From contig CAKQNH010000276.1 of the NCBI GenBank assembly GCA_934255105.1, positions 1-6,492 on the forward strand: a DNA stretch of 6,492 bases, given 5' to 3'. Shown in pieces: positions 1-5,798 of the stretch. The position numbers and the translations under genes were made by a program. A model generated the notes under the pieces. It did no database searches. It was not told the DNA's origin and saw only the letters and a program-made list of their open reading frames with translations. The stretch comes from an uncultured Pirellulaceae bacterium. Its GTDB lineage: Bacteria; Planctomycetota; Planctomycetia; Pirellulales; Pirellulaceae. Positions within the stretch are counted from its first letter, which is position 1. Each line of letters starts with the position of its first letter.

Positions 1-136
1 CCAAATACCTCGCATCGGAAAGCGTGTCTCCCTGTTCGACTCCCAGCAAGATCAACAGCCCATGTTCGATGGCAGCAATTTGCTCGCCATCGACACTTAC
101 GCTAGCTTCCGAAACACGCTGGATGACGGCGCGCAT
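1..136 (-). CDS. dtd: D-aminoacyl-tRNA deacylase, N-terminal part (cut by window edge)
   Basis: Dtd hydrolyses D-amino acids, and glycine mischarged on tRNA-Ala, from tRNA in the cytoplasm; this is a translation-quality enzyme. Only 45 codons plus one base lie in the window, out of about 145-150 in the family. Reading the minus strand from the ATG at 136 gives a start of [18 protein letters not shown], followed by a [12 protein letters not shown] segment. Both match the very conserved N-terminus of Dtd (MRAVxQRVxxASVxVDG, then a GLLxLLGVxxGD strand). The catalytic GPVTV-type motif lies beyond the edge. The start is set by this alignment and by the GGGGAG and GGAG stretches just upstream. The gene begins 25 bp after the argG stop on the same strand, so the two are probably co-transcribed. 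The identification rests on the N-terminus only but is distinctive. Confidence 0.88.
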   Translation of the reverse strand, partial: MRAVIQRVSEASVSVDGEQIAAIEHGLLILLGVEQGDTLSDARYL

Positions 137-161
137 ACTCCACTACTCCCCTGCTCTACAA

Positions 162-1373
162 CTACAAAAACTTGCGAGTCAGGCCTTGGACGCGGTACGG
201 CAAGCCTTGGATGCGAATGAAACCCTCGGCATCATCTTGATTGTAGGTCCCGCCGGCTTCCATGGTGGCGATGCCTTCGTCGTATAGGCTGTTGGGACTA
301 CTGCGTTCCATGACAGTCACGTTGCCTTTATATAAACGCAGCTTGACTTCACCCGTCACCACTTGATGTGACTCGCGTATGAAGGCCATCAGCGCTTGAA
401 GCTTGGCAGCATACCAGAAGCCGTAGTAGACCATCTCGGCCACGACTGGCGAGAGCGTATTGCGCAGGTGCACTAGATCGCGGTCGAGCGTGAGTTGCTC
501 GATATGGGCGGCGGCTTCGTAGAGCAGCGTCATGCCGGGGGCTTCGTACACGCCGCGGCTCTTCATGCCGACAAACCGATTCTCGATCACATCGATCCTG
601 CCAATGCCATTGCGGCCACCGATATCGTTCAACTGAGTAACGACTTCCAGCGCGGAACACTTCTTGCCATTGACGCTCACGGGATGTCCGGCTTCAAAGC
701 CTATTCTCACCTCCTCAGGCTTTTCAGGTGCTTCGGCGGGGCTGCAGGTCATGGTGAATTCGACCAAGTCAACGCCACACACATCGAGCTGTTCCAGATC
801 GCCCGCTTCGTAGCTGATGTGCAGCACGTTCTCGTCAGAGCTGTAGGGCTTGCGGGTTGTGGCTTTGACGGGAATCCCCTTGGCTTCACAGTAGGCGAGC
901 ATCTCCTTGCGTCCGGGGAATGACTCGCGCCATTCGGGCGTTCGCCATGGTGCGTAGACGCGTATGTCCGGGCGCAGCGCCTCGGCGGCCAATTGGAAGC
1001 GGCATTGATCGTTGCCTTTACCCGTCGCCCCGTGAACGTAGACTTCGGCGCCAACCTCGGCGGCCACTTCCAGGATCGCTTTGGAGATCAACGGCCTAGC
1101 GATACTGGTCCCCAGCAAGTACGGGCCTTCGTATTTGGCTTGCCACATCAGCACGGGAAAGGCAAAATCTCGGCACAGCTCTTCGCGCGCGTCGATCATC
1201 CGCACGCTTTTAGCCCCGACCTTCAGAGCCTTATCTTTGACCTGCTGTCGATCCTCGCCGGGTTGCCCTAAGTCAACATAGACCGCATGCACCTCATAGC
1301 CACGGTCGATCAGCCAACCTAACATGCACGATGTATCGAGTCCGCCGGAATAAGCCAACACGCAAACAGTCAT
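162..1373 (-). CDS. argG: Argininosuccinate synthase
   Basis: This cytoplasmic enzyme joins citrulline and aspartate with ATP to give argininosuccinate, the penultimate step of arginine synthesis. The 403-residue product has the usual family length. The N-terminal ATP-pyrophosphatase loop AYSGGLDTS is at residues 7-15. YLLGTSIARP is at about 85-94 and HGATGKGNDQ at about 114-123; these contribute to citrulline, aspartate and ATP binding in the family. A KPYSSDENVLHISYEAG segment is at about 175-191, in the YSxDEN-H-S-E-G form seen in one branch of bacterial ArgG. The ATG at 1373 places the nucleotide-binding strand at the expected distance from the N-terminus. An AAAAAGG sequence (1384-1390) lies 10 nt upstream as a slightly distant ribosome binding site. 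The gene leads a probable argG-dtd transcript and is divergent from larB. No frameshift or missing motif was seen. Confidence 0.97.
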   Translation of the reverse strand: MTVCVLAYSGGLDTSCMLGWLIDRGYEVHAVYVDLGQPGEDRQQVKDKALKVGAKSVRMIDAREELCRDFAFPVLMWQAKYEGPYLLGTSIARPLISKAILEVAAEVGAEVYVHGATGKGNDQCRFQLAAEALRPDIRVYAPWRTPEWRESFPGRKEMLAYCEAKGIPVKATTRKPYSSDENVLHISYEAGDLEQLDVCGVDLVEFTMTCSPAEAPEKPEEVRIGFEAGHPVSVNGKKCSALEVVTQLNDIGGRNGIGRIDVIENRFVGMKSRGVYEAPGMTLLYEAAAHIEQLTLDRDLVHLRNTLSPVVAEMVYYGFWYAAKLQALMAFIRESHQVVTGEVKLRLYKGNVTVMERSSPNSLYDEGIATMEAGGTYNQDDAEGFIRIQGLPYRVQGLTRKFL

Positions 1374-1508
1374 AGCTCAAAAACCTTTTTGCAGTCAAAA
1401 TAGTGGCTAAATTTGTTAAACAGCTCCCGAATTGTCCCCGGCTTGGCCCAAATTGACAACGGGCTGTACCGCTTGCAGCCATGGAATAACCATGGCGGGG
1501 CTTACCCA
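1374..1508. promoter_or_regulatory. Divergent argG/larB intergenic region
   Basis: These 135 bp must carry the promoters of both argG (leftward) and larB (rightward). On the plus strand there is an exact TTGACA at 1453-1458, but no convincing -10 box lies 16-19 bp downstream, so a sigma-70 promoter for larB is only suggested. The argG-proximal half is AT-rich (about 1380-1420). No ARG-box-like operator could be identified with confidence. An open frame continues upstream of larB to a TTG at 1413, so part of this region could be coding if that start were used. Confidence 0.4.
1478..1496 (+). promoter_or_regulatory. Perfect 7-bp hairpin abutting the larB ribosome binding site
   Basis: GCCATGG (1478-1484) and CCATGGC (1490-1496) are perfect inverted repeats around an AATAA loop. 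The GGGG that is the best Shine-Dalgarno candidate (1497-1500) begins at the next base, 8 nt before the larB ATG at 1509. A folded stem here would stack against the ribosome binding site and could modulate initiation. The structure is seen directly; the regulatory role is inferred. Confidence 0.4.
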
Positions 1509-2471
1509 ATGAAAGTTCTCAGCATGTCGACAGCAGAGTCCAGCAACAATCCGCCCAGGCCCACAGGCCCGGCCGCAAAAGAACCTGAACAATGGCTGGC
1601 CATGGCTCAAGCGGGAGAGATGTCGTGGAGCGAGTTGGCCGAGCGATTGTTGAGTTTGGAGTACGCCCCCGGCGCGGCCCATCGTCCAGACGTTGATCGC
1701 CGTCGACGTTGTGGCTTTGGCGAAGTCATCTTTGGCAGCGGCAAGTCGGTTGAGGATATTTGCAGCATTGCCGAGCAACTGCTCGAAAGCGGCCAGGCTG
1801 AAGTGCTTGCCACGCGAGTCGAACCACAGGTCGCTCAACAGGTCGCCCCCAAATTTCCCGCCAGCGACTATGACGCAATCGCAAGAACACTGCGGCTGTC
1901 TAGACGCCCGCTCGTCAATGCTGACGCGGATGGACTTGAGGCTACCAAATCTAAATCGGATATTGCAGTAGGCGGTAAAGTAGCCACTGATAGCGACGGC
2001 GGGCCACTCCCCTGCCCTGCCCCGCCGCTGTCATCGCCGCCGGCGTTGGCCCAGTCGTCGGCCAGCGTGGTTATCTTGACCGCGGGCAGTACCGATTTAC
2101 CCGTGGCCCAGGAAGCATTGCAGACGCTGCGCTGGATGGGCGTGGCGGTTGAGCTAATTTGCGATGTCGGTGTGGCTGGTCCTTATCGCTTGCTCCCCCA
2201 TTTGCAGCGCATGCGTAATTGCGCGTGTGTGGTCGTGGTGGCCGGCATGGAGGGTGCCCTGGCCAGCGTGGTGGGTGGACTGGTGGCCGCTCCCGTGATC
2301 GCCGTGCCTACCAGTGTTGGATACGGAGCCAACCTTCAAGGCATTACCACGCTGCTGAGTATGATCAGCAGTTGTGCGGCAGGGGTCACCGTCGTCAACA
2401 TCGACGCCGGTTTCAAAGGGGGCTACGTGGCTGGTTTGATTGCCACGCGGTGTAACTCCCCAAATGCCTAG
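1509..2471 (+). CDS. larB: Pyridinium-3,5-biscarboxylic acid mononucleotide synthase (LarB)
   Basis: LarB carboxylates the pyridine ring of nicotinic acid adenine dinucleotide and hydrolyses it. This is the first step to the nickel-pincer nucleotide cofactor of lactate racemase and related enzymes. From the ATG at 1509 the protein has 320 residues. An N-terminal LarB domain spans about 25-133, with DVDRRRRCGFGEVIFGSGKS at 61-80. A low-complexity linker spans about 134-185. The AIR-carboxylase-like domain spans about 186-306, with TAGSTDLPVA (191-200), DVGVAG, VAGMEGALASVVGG and VPTSVGYGA. Cys289 in SSCAAG is placed like the cysteine that forms the covalent pyridine adduct in the Lactobacillus enzyme. 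Starts at TTG 1413 (352 aa) and ATG 1524 are possible; 1509 has a GGGG site 8 nt upstream. No other lar gene is in the window, so the client enzyme is unknown. Confidence 0.92.
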   Translation: MKVLSMSTAESSNNPPRPTGPAAKEPEQWLAMAQAGEMSWSELAERLLSLEYAPGAAHRPDVDRRRRCGFGEVIFGSGKSVEDICSIAEQLLESGQAEVLATRVEPQVAQQVAPKFPASDYDAIARTLRLSRRPLVNADADGLEATKSKSDIAVGGKVATDSDGGPLPCPAPPLSSPPALAQSSASVVILTAGSTDLPVAQEALQTLRWMGVAVELICDVGVAGPYRLLPHLQRMRNCACVVVVAGMEGALASVVGGLVAAPVIAVPTSVGYGANLQGITTLLSMISSCAAGVTVVNIDAGFKGGYVAGLIATRCNSPNA

Positions 2472-2490
2472 TGCTTCGCCCGGATTAGAT

Positions 2491-2580
2491 TGTAGAACGA
2501 TTGTCTCAATCGTTTCTCGAATGTAGAACGATTGTCTCAATCGTTTCTCGAATGTAGAACGATTGTCTCAATCGTTTCTT
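2491..2580 (+). repeat. Array A: three 31-bp tandem units, each holding a 19-bp palindrome
   Basis: The palindrome AACGATTGTCTCAATCGTT occurs identically at 2496-2514, 2527-2545 and 2558-2576. Each has perfect 8-bp arms (AACGATTG/CAATCGTT) around a TCT loop. Complete copies are separated by the same 12 bp (TCTCGAATGTAG), giving an exact 31-bp period. The first palindrome starts 24 bp after the larB stop. After the third copy the unit diverges (TTTCTTC). There is no long T-run after any stem, so a canonical intrinsic terminator is not shown, although a 3'-UTR hairpin role is plausible. Confidence 0.95.
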
Positions 2581-2582
2581 CA

Positions 2583-2780
2583 AACAATTTAGACAACCGC
2601 TCTACGTATTTGTCGAAGCGGTTGAGACAACCGCTCTACGTGCTTGTTGAAGCGGTTGAGACAACCGCTCTACGTGTTTGTCGAAGCGGTTGAGACAACC
2701 GCTCTACGTGTTTGTCGAAGCGGTTGAGACAACCGCTCTACGTGCTTGTCGAAGCGGTTGAGACGACCGCTCTACGTGTT
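2583..2780 (-). repeat. Array B: 34-bp tandem units with a 19-bp palindrome, inverted relative to array A
   Basis: The palindrome AGCGGTTGAGACAACCGCT (plus strand) lies at 2617-2635, 2651-2669, 2685-2703 and 2719-2737. A one-base variant lies at 2753-2771. The period is exactly 34 bp and the spacer is CTACGTRYTTGTYGA. A sixth, left-most unit (2583-2601) keeps only the right arm. The loop reads AGA on plus, hence TCT on minus, so array B is the array A element turned round. On the minus strand it begins 15 bp after the thioesterase stop. The constant spacers exclude a CRISPR array. The near-identity of units suggests recent slippage expansion or homogenisation. Confidence 0.95.
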
Positions 2781-2786
2781 TTGCCT

Positions 2787-3179
2787 CTACTTCAGTGAAT
2801 TGATCGTACACGTGCAACTAGCTGTAGCGACCAGCTTGTGATGACGATCAACGATGGTGGCCTCGACGAAGCCTATTCGCAGACCGCGTCCGACGATGCG
2901 CGCGGTAGCCCGTAGACGCGATTTCTTGACCGGCCGCAGAAAGTTGGTTTTCATCTCGATCGTTGCGAAGCCGTGCTGATCATCCAGCGTGCGTCCGAAG
3001 GCGATGCCCATCGTGGCATCGGCTAGCAGAGCGATGATGCCGCCGTGGACAAAACCCATCGGGTTATGCATCCGCTCATCGACCTCCAAAAACACTTCGG
3101 CTTGGTCGCCGCTGGCCGGCTCAATCTCTAGTCCAATCAGGCGACTGATAGGTGCCCAAGCTAATGGATCATTATTCAT
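2787..3179 (-). CDS. PaaI-like hotdog-fold thioesterase
   Basis: This is a small cytoplasmic thioesterase of the PaaI/YbgC-like hotdog superfamily, which hydrolyses acyl- or aryl-CoA thioesters; the substrate cannot be told from sequence. From the ATG at 3179 it has 130 residues, the normal length for a single hotdog domain. The signature HNPMGFVHGG at about 38-47 holds the conserved Asn, Gly and HGG of the hotdog helix. Asp54, in the following LLADATMGIAFG helix, sits at the usual acidic active-site position. TIEMKTNFLRPV at about 73-84 is the usual central strand. The frame stays open upstream to an ATG at 3254 (155 aa), but that would overlap the preceding gene by 56 bp and add residues outside the fold. 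The gene starts 19 bp after the BBP7-type gene on the same strand, which suggests a shared transcript rather than a shared function. Confidence 0.88.
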   Translation of the reverse strand: MNNDPLAWAPISRLIGLEIEPASGDQAEVFLEVDERMHNPMGFVHGGIIALLADATMGIAFGRTLDDQHGFATIEMKTNFLRPVKKSRLRATARIVGRGLRIGFVEATIVDRHHKLVATASCTCTINSLK

Positions 3180-3198
3180 GGAAGCACCCGTGGCATGT

Positions 3199-4854
3199 TT
3201 AGTATCGCAACTGCAGACCCAACCCCAGCGAATGGAGCCAGTATTTTCCTTCATTGAGCTTGAGCGATGGATCCAGGGCTCCGACTAGCGGGTCGGACAG
3301 ATTGACCGCGAGATTGTCGTTGATCTGCTGGCTAGCCTGAGCCACCTTGGGGACCATCAAGTAGTTGTAGCCGACGTTGAAATCCAGGCCAGGGCGGATT
3401 TGAGTTGCAAAGTTGACGCCCACTTCGGGCACCACCACAAATGTGTCATCTACAAAGGGCCGGTCGTTGGTATGTCGCGCCAGCAGACCTTGGGAACTGG
3501 TCATCACCGTGCCATTGGCGGTGGTGGTCGTAGAGCCATCGATGTTGACCTTGCGTCGCAAATTGCCGAGCCCTAATCGGAACAGCGTCTCCATTTTCCA
3601 ACAGGCGATCTGACGTGAGCCCATTAGACCGTAGGCCACGCCATTGAAGTCGTTCTCCGAGCGGAAGCTGTCGCGGACAGCGATCGTGTTCCCTTGCAAT
3701 CCAGGCACGCCCCCTGTTACCGTCGTGTTGCTGAAAACGCTCAAGCCTTCGTCGATCGAAACGTGTTGATAGCCATACAGCCAATGCAACCGTGTAAAGC
3801 GATCTTGATAGAGCAGGCGTTTGAGGGTCAGCTCCAGCCCATCTACTTTTGATTCTGTGGATACGGCGATGTTGCCAACGGTGTCGCCTGGAAACGCAAC
3901 CAACTGCGTGTTCTGGGCTGCCGTGGTAGCCGACGTATCGAGAAACGGCCGAGCCAGAATAGGAATCTGGTTTGAGTTGAAGTTGAACGTGTTGTCTTGG
4001 TTGCCCGCATTCCAGTAGCGGAACATCAATGCATATTGTTTTTCGGCACCAAGCCAAGTCGAAAATGTGAGCCGCACACCGGCATTGAGTCGCTCATCCA
4101 GCTTGTCGCCGTTGCCGCCCAACAGGATCTGCGTAGCGCTCTGTCCAAGCTGACCAGCCGTCCCTGGAGGTGTGCCCACCGCCGAAGATGTGACTAGGGG
4201 CGGCGGCCCCATAGCGCGACGCCAGTACAGTGGAACCTCCGCGCGGACACTCGTTCGGCACCATAGTGCCCTCAACGGACCGGTCCCCGGCGAACAGGCC
4301 ATCGAGGTACAGGTAGGTGCCACCGCCGAATAGCTGCCACACGAGTCGCAGCCCAGTTCATCGCAGCCCTCAGCTCCAAAGCTTCCGACCCCATAGTTCG
4401 AGTACTCGCCCGAATCGAAGTAGGTCATGCCCTCGTCCGCGGGTGCGAACTGGCCATCGCCATAGTCTTCATAGGACAAGTCCCCGGACATGATAGGCGG
4501 CTCAGTATGGGAGGCGGACACCACAGGCGCGGTTCGCCGCTGTCCAGGTGTGGCCATTCCAGAATGCCGAGCGCTGCTTTGCCCAGAGTCACGCGCAGAA
4601 TTTCGTACGGCACCTGGGCGACCAGCCGCAGGACGGACAGGTGCGCCGTCTGCATAGAGATTACGAGTAGTCCGGCCGCTGCGCAATTGTGCTGTGGCGC
4701 TAGGGCTCAACCAGCAGCACAGACAGAGTGCGGCTAGTAGCACAGGCAGTTGTCTTGCTCCCTGCGCGTTGGCGGATCGCGCCAGGCCTACTGCATTTAC
4801 TCCGCTAGCAACGCGCACTAGCGACCGTTTTAAGCTGTGATAGCTCAACATCAT
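3199..4854 (-). CDS. BBP7-family outer-membrane beta-barrel protein
   Basis: This is a predicted planctomycete outer-membrane barrel of the BBP7 (DUF1551) family; its function is unknown. From the ATG at 4854 it has 551 residues. A signal peptide with a long basic n-region (about 35 residues) precedes a hydrophobic core at 36-50, with probable cleavage after ATA at 53-55. A low-complexity Ser/Arg/Gly-rich stretch and a cysteine-rich segment (about 164-199) follow. The barrel starts near 203 with VRAEVPLYW and PPPLVTS, then GYQHVSIDE (about 361), ENDFNGVAYG (about 400) and FVVVPEVGVNF (about 472), all BBP7-like. The C-terminus LGLGLQLRY alternates hydrophobic residues and ends in tyrosine, as barrel proteins do for outer-membrane assembly. 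An in-frame TTG at 4887 is possible, but AGGGGG (4861-4866) lies 6 nt before the 4854 ATG. The role could be porin-like or structural. Confidence 0.85.
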   Translation of the reverse strand: MMLSYHSLKRSLVRVASGVNAVGLARSANAQGARQLPVLLAALCLCCWLSPSATAQLRSGRTTRNLYADGAPVRPAAGRPGAVRNSARDSGQSSARHSGMATPGQRRTAPVVSASHTEPPIMSGDLSYEDYGDGQFAPADEGMTYFDSGEYSNYGVGSFGAEGCDELGCDSCGSYSAVAPTCTSMACSPGTGPLRALWCRTSVRAEVPLYWRRAMGPPPLVTSSAVGTPPGTAGQLGQSATQILLGGNGDKLDERLNAGVRLTFSTWLGAEKQYALMFRYWNAGNQDNTFNFNSNQIPILARPFLDTSATTAAQNTQLVAFPGDTVGNIAVSTESKVDGLELTLKRLLYQDRFTRLHWLYGYQHVSIDEGLSVFSNTTVTGGVPGLQGNTIAVRDSFRSENDFNGVAYGLMGSRQIACWKMETLFRLGLGNLRRKVNIDGSTTTTANGTVMTSSQGLLARHTNDRPFVDDTFVVVPEVGVNFATQIRPGLDFNVGYNYLMVPKVAQASQQINDNLAVNLSDPLVGALDPSLKLNEGKYWLHSLGLGLQLRY

Positions 4855-5267
4855 GACTCGCCCCCTGAGCAAGGCTTTTGAAAGCAATTACTGAGCGAGG
4901 CTACCGAAGACGCAACCTGCTCAACACTAACTTCGGCTGTAGCGGTCAGGGTTGTTGAGCAAAGCTGGTAAGATTTGCCGGTTGGCTAGGGTTTGCGGGC
5001 TGTGTAGGGTTCGCGAATTCCTAGCCTGCTGGCCCGAATGATGGGCGGCGGTGGGGATCAGGTAGCTAGCCTAGCCCAAACTATTGGCCCAATTTTGTTG
5101 TTCGGCCAGGTAGACGATCACCCGGCTGTGCACGCCTGGAAAGATCGCAGAGTTTTCTAAATTAGAGTCCAGGCCGGGGAAAACCATCGCCTTGCCCGCT
5201 ATCGTAGTAAATGGAGAAAATCAAGCACTTTCCATTTCTCGTCTTGCCCCATCAAGTAAAGCTTGAG
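4855..5267. other. Non-coding stretch upstream of the BBP7-type gene
   Basis: No convincing gene is seen in these roughly 410 bp on either strand. The BBP7 ribosome binding site is at 4861-4866. A weak minus-strand promoter-like pair, TTGCGT and AGTAAT with a 17-bp gap, lies in about 4885-4915, too weak to call. Several inverted repeats are present: a 9-bp pair (4918-4926/4953-4961), GGCTAGG/CCTAGCC (4984-4990/5020-5026, with a second CCTAGCC at 5070-5076) and GCCTGGA/TCCAGGC (5134-5140/5168-5174). The region may include debris of the degraded transposase-like gene to its right. Confidence 0.5.
4918..4961. repeat. 9-bp perfect inverted repeat upstream of the BBP7-type gene
   Basis: TGCTCAACA (4918-4926) and TGTTGAGCA (4953-4961) are perfectly complementary, separated by 26 bp. 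The pair lies about 65-105 bp upstream of the BBP7-type start codon. That spacing would suit an operator for a dimeric regulator or a leader stem-loop. The arms are seen; the function is inferred. Confidence 0.45.
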
Positions 5268-5687
5268 CTAGGCATCACGCGCACGAAGTCTGTGCTGAAG
5301 CGTGATTAGCAAATCCGTAAGCTCGTTCGCTGGGCTTCGTATTCTTGCGCACGTAGAAGCTTCTTGCGCACGTAGAAGCAGAAAAACCCACTGCTCGAGC
5401 TTTTCAGCAGTCGAAAGTGTGTCCTCACTTAAGTTATACTTTGGTAGCTCGATCGTGTACACTTCGATGCTCTTCGCGATTCGACGCCCGCTTAGTTCGT
5501 CAATCAGCACGAAGTGGTCATTCTTGAATTCCTGATAGCTGAATGGATTGAGAATTTCTACAGCCACAATCGGGCTAACCGATCCAAGGATGGCATTGAG
5601 CAATCCAATCAATGCCGCTGAGTATTCCGGACTACCGAAAACCTTCTTAAACGCGAAGTCAACAGTGAGTTTGATTCCAAGTGGCAC
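5268..5687 (-). pseudogene. Rpn/PD-(D/E)XK-nuclease-family transposase remnant, catalytic core missing
   Basis: Intact relatives are roughly 280-330-residue DNases linked to transposition and RecA-independent recombination. This frame gives only 139 residues from a GTG at 5687. The GTG is chosen because AGGAG (5695-5699) lies 7 nt upstream; a TTG at 5702 overlaps that site. The N-terminus LGIKLTVDFAFKKVFG, then LIGLLNAILG and VAVEILNPF (to about residue 50), is typical of the family. At about 56-69 (NDHFVLIDELSGRR) the sequence enters the first catalytic strand. It then jumps to EVYTIELPKYNLSEDTLSTAEKLEQWVFLL, which belongs near the end of the nuclease domain. The (D)...(E)xQ core strand and the RRxxYYWxKLY-like helix are absent, which implies an in-frame deletion of about 100 codons. 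A 19-bp tandem duplication then shifts the frame near residue 108. The product is probably inactive. Confidence 0.75.
5342..5379. repeat. Perfect 19-bp tandem duplication inside the transposase-like remnant
   Basis: TTCTTGCGCACGTAGAAGC occurs at 5342-5360 and again immediately at 5361-5379 with no mismatch. Because 19 is not a multiple of three, it shifts the minus-strand frame. Removing one copy would make the protein continue LLRAQEYEAQRTSLRIC and stop, instead of the present EASTCARIR tail. Perfect identity suggests a recent slippage event. Confidence 0.93.
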
Positions 5688-5763
5688 TGACGGTCTCCTC
5701 AATCGCGTTAGTTACCAATGAATTGTAACTCTGGATTGTGAGCTATGCGTGCGATTCTGGGAC

Positions 5764-5781
5764 CGCAAGCTAGAGCTTACG
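5764..5781 (-). repeat. Hairpin downstream of the phosphatase gene
   Basis: CGCAAGCT (5764-5771) and AGCTTACG (5774-5781) form an 8-bp stem with a 2-nt loop and one mismatch. Read on the minus strand, which is the mRNA sense of the phosphatase gene, the mismatch becomes a G-U wobble. The hairpin starts 17 bp after the phosphatase stop. No T-run follows, so it is not a standard intrinsic terminator. It may be a 3'-end stabiliser or a dispersed palindrome. Confidence 0.4.
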
Positions 5782-5798
5782 CCACTGACGCAGCGATA

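Noticed and set aside
2491..2580. Canonical intrinsic terminators
   Set aside because: The stems are only 8 bp and no run of T follows; a termination role is left as a hypothesis.
2491..2780. CRISPR array
   Set aside because: The sequences between palindromes are constant (12 bp in A, 15 bp in B), not variable spacers, and no cas gene is nearby.
3180..3254. Longer N-terminus of the thioesterase from the ATG at 3254
   Set aside because: It would overlap the preceding gene's end by 56 bp and adds residues outside the hotdog fold; the ATG at 3179 gives the usual length.
3446..4057. A 203-codon minus-strand frame inside the BBP7-type gene
   Set aside because: It is an out-of-frame shadow rich in Arg, Gln and His, with no family resemblance, while the other frame has clear barrel motifs.
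5071..5187. A 38-codon minus-strand reading frame starting MVFPGLDSNLENS
   Set aside because: It is short, has no clear ribosome binding site and matches no family I recognise; it may be a remnant.
5211..5309. A short plus-strand reading frame starting MEKIKHFPF
   Set aside because: It is about 32 codons, overlaps the end of the transposase-like remnant on the other strand and has no recognisable similarity.
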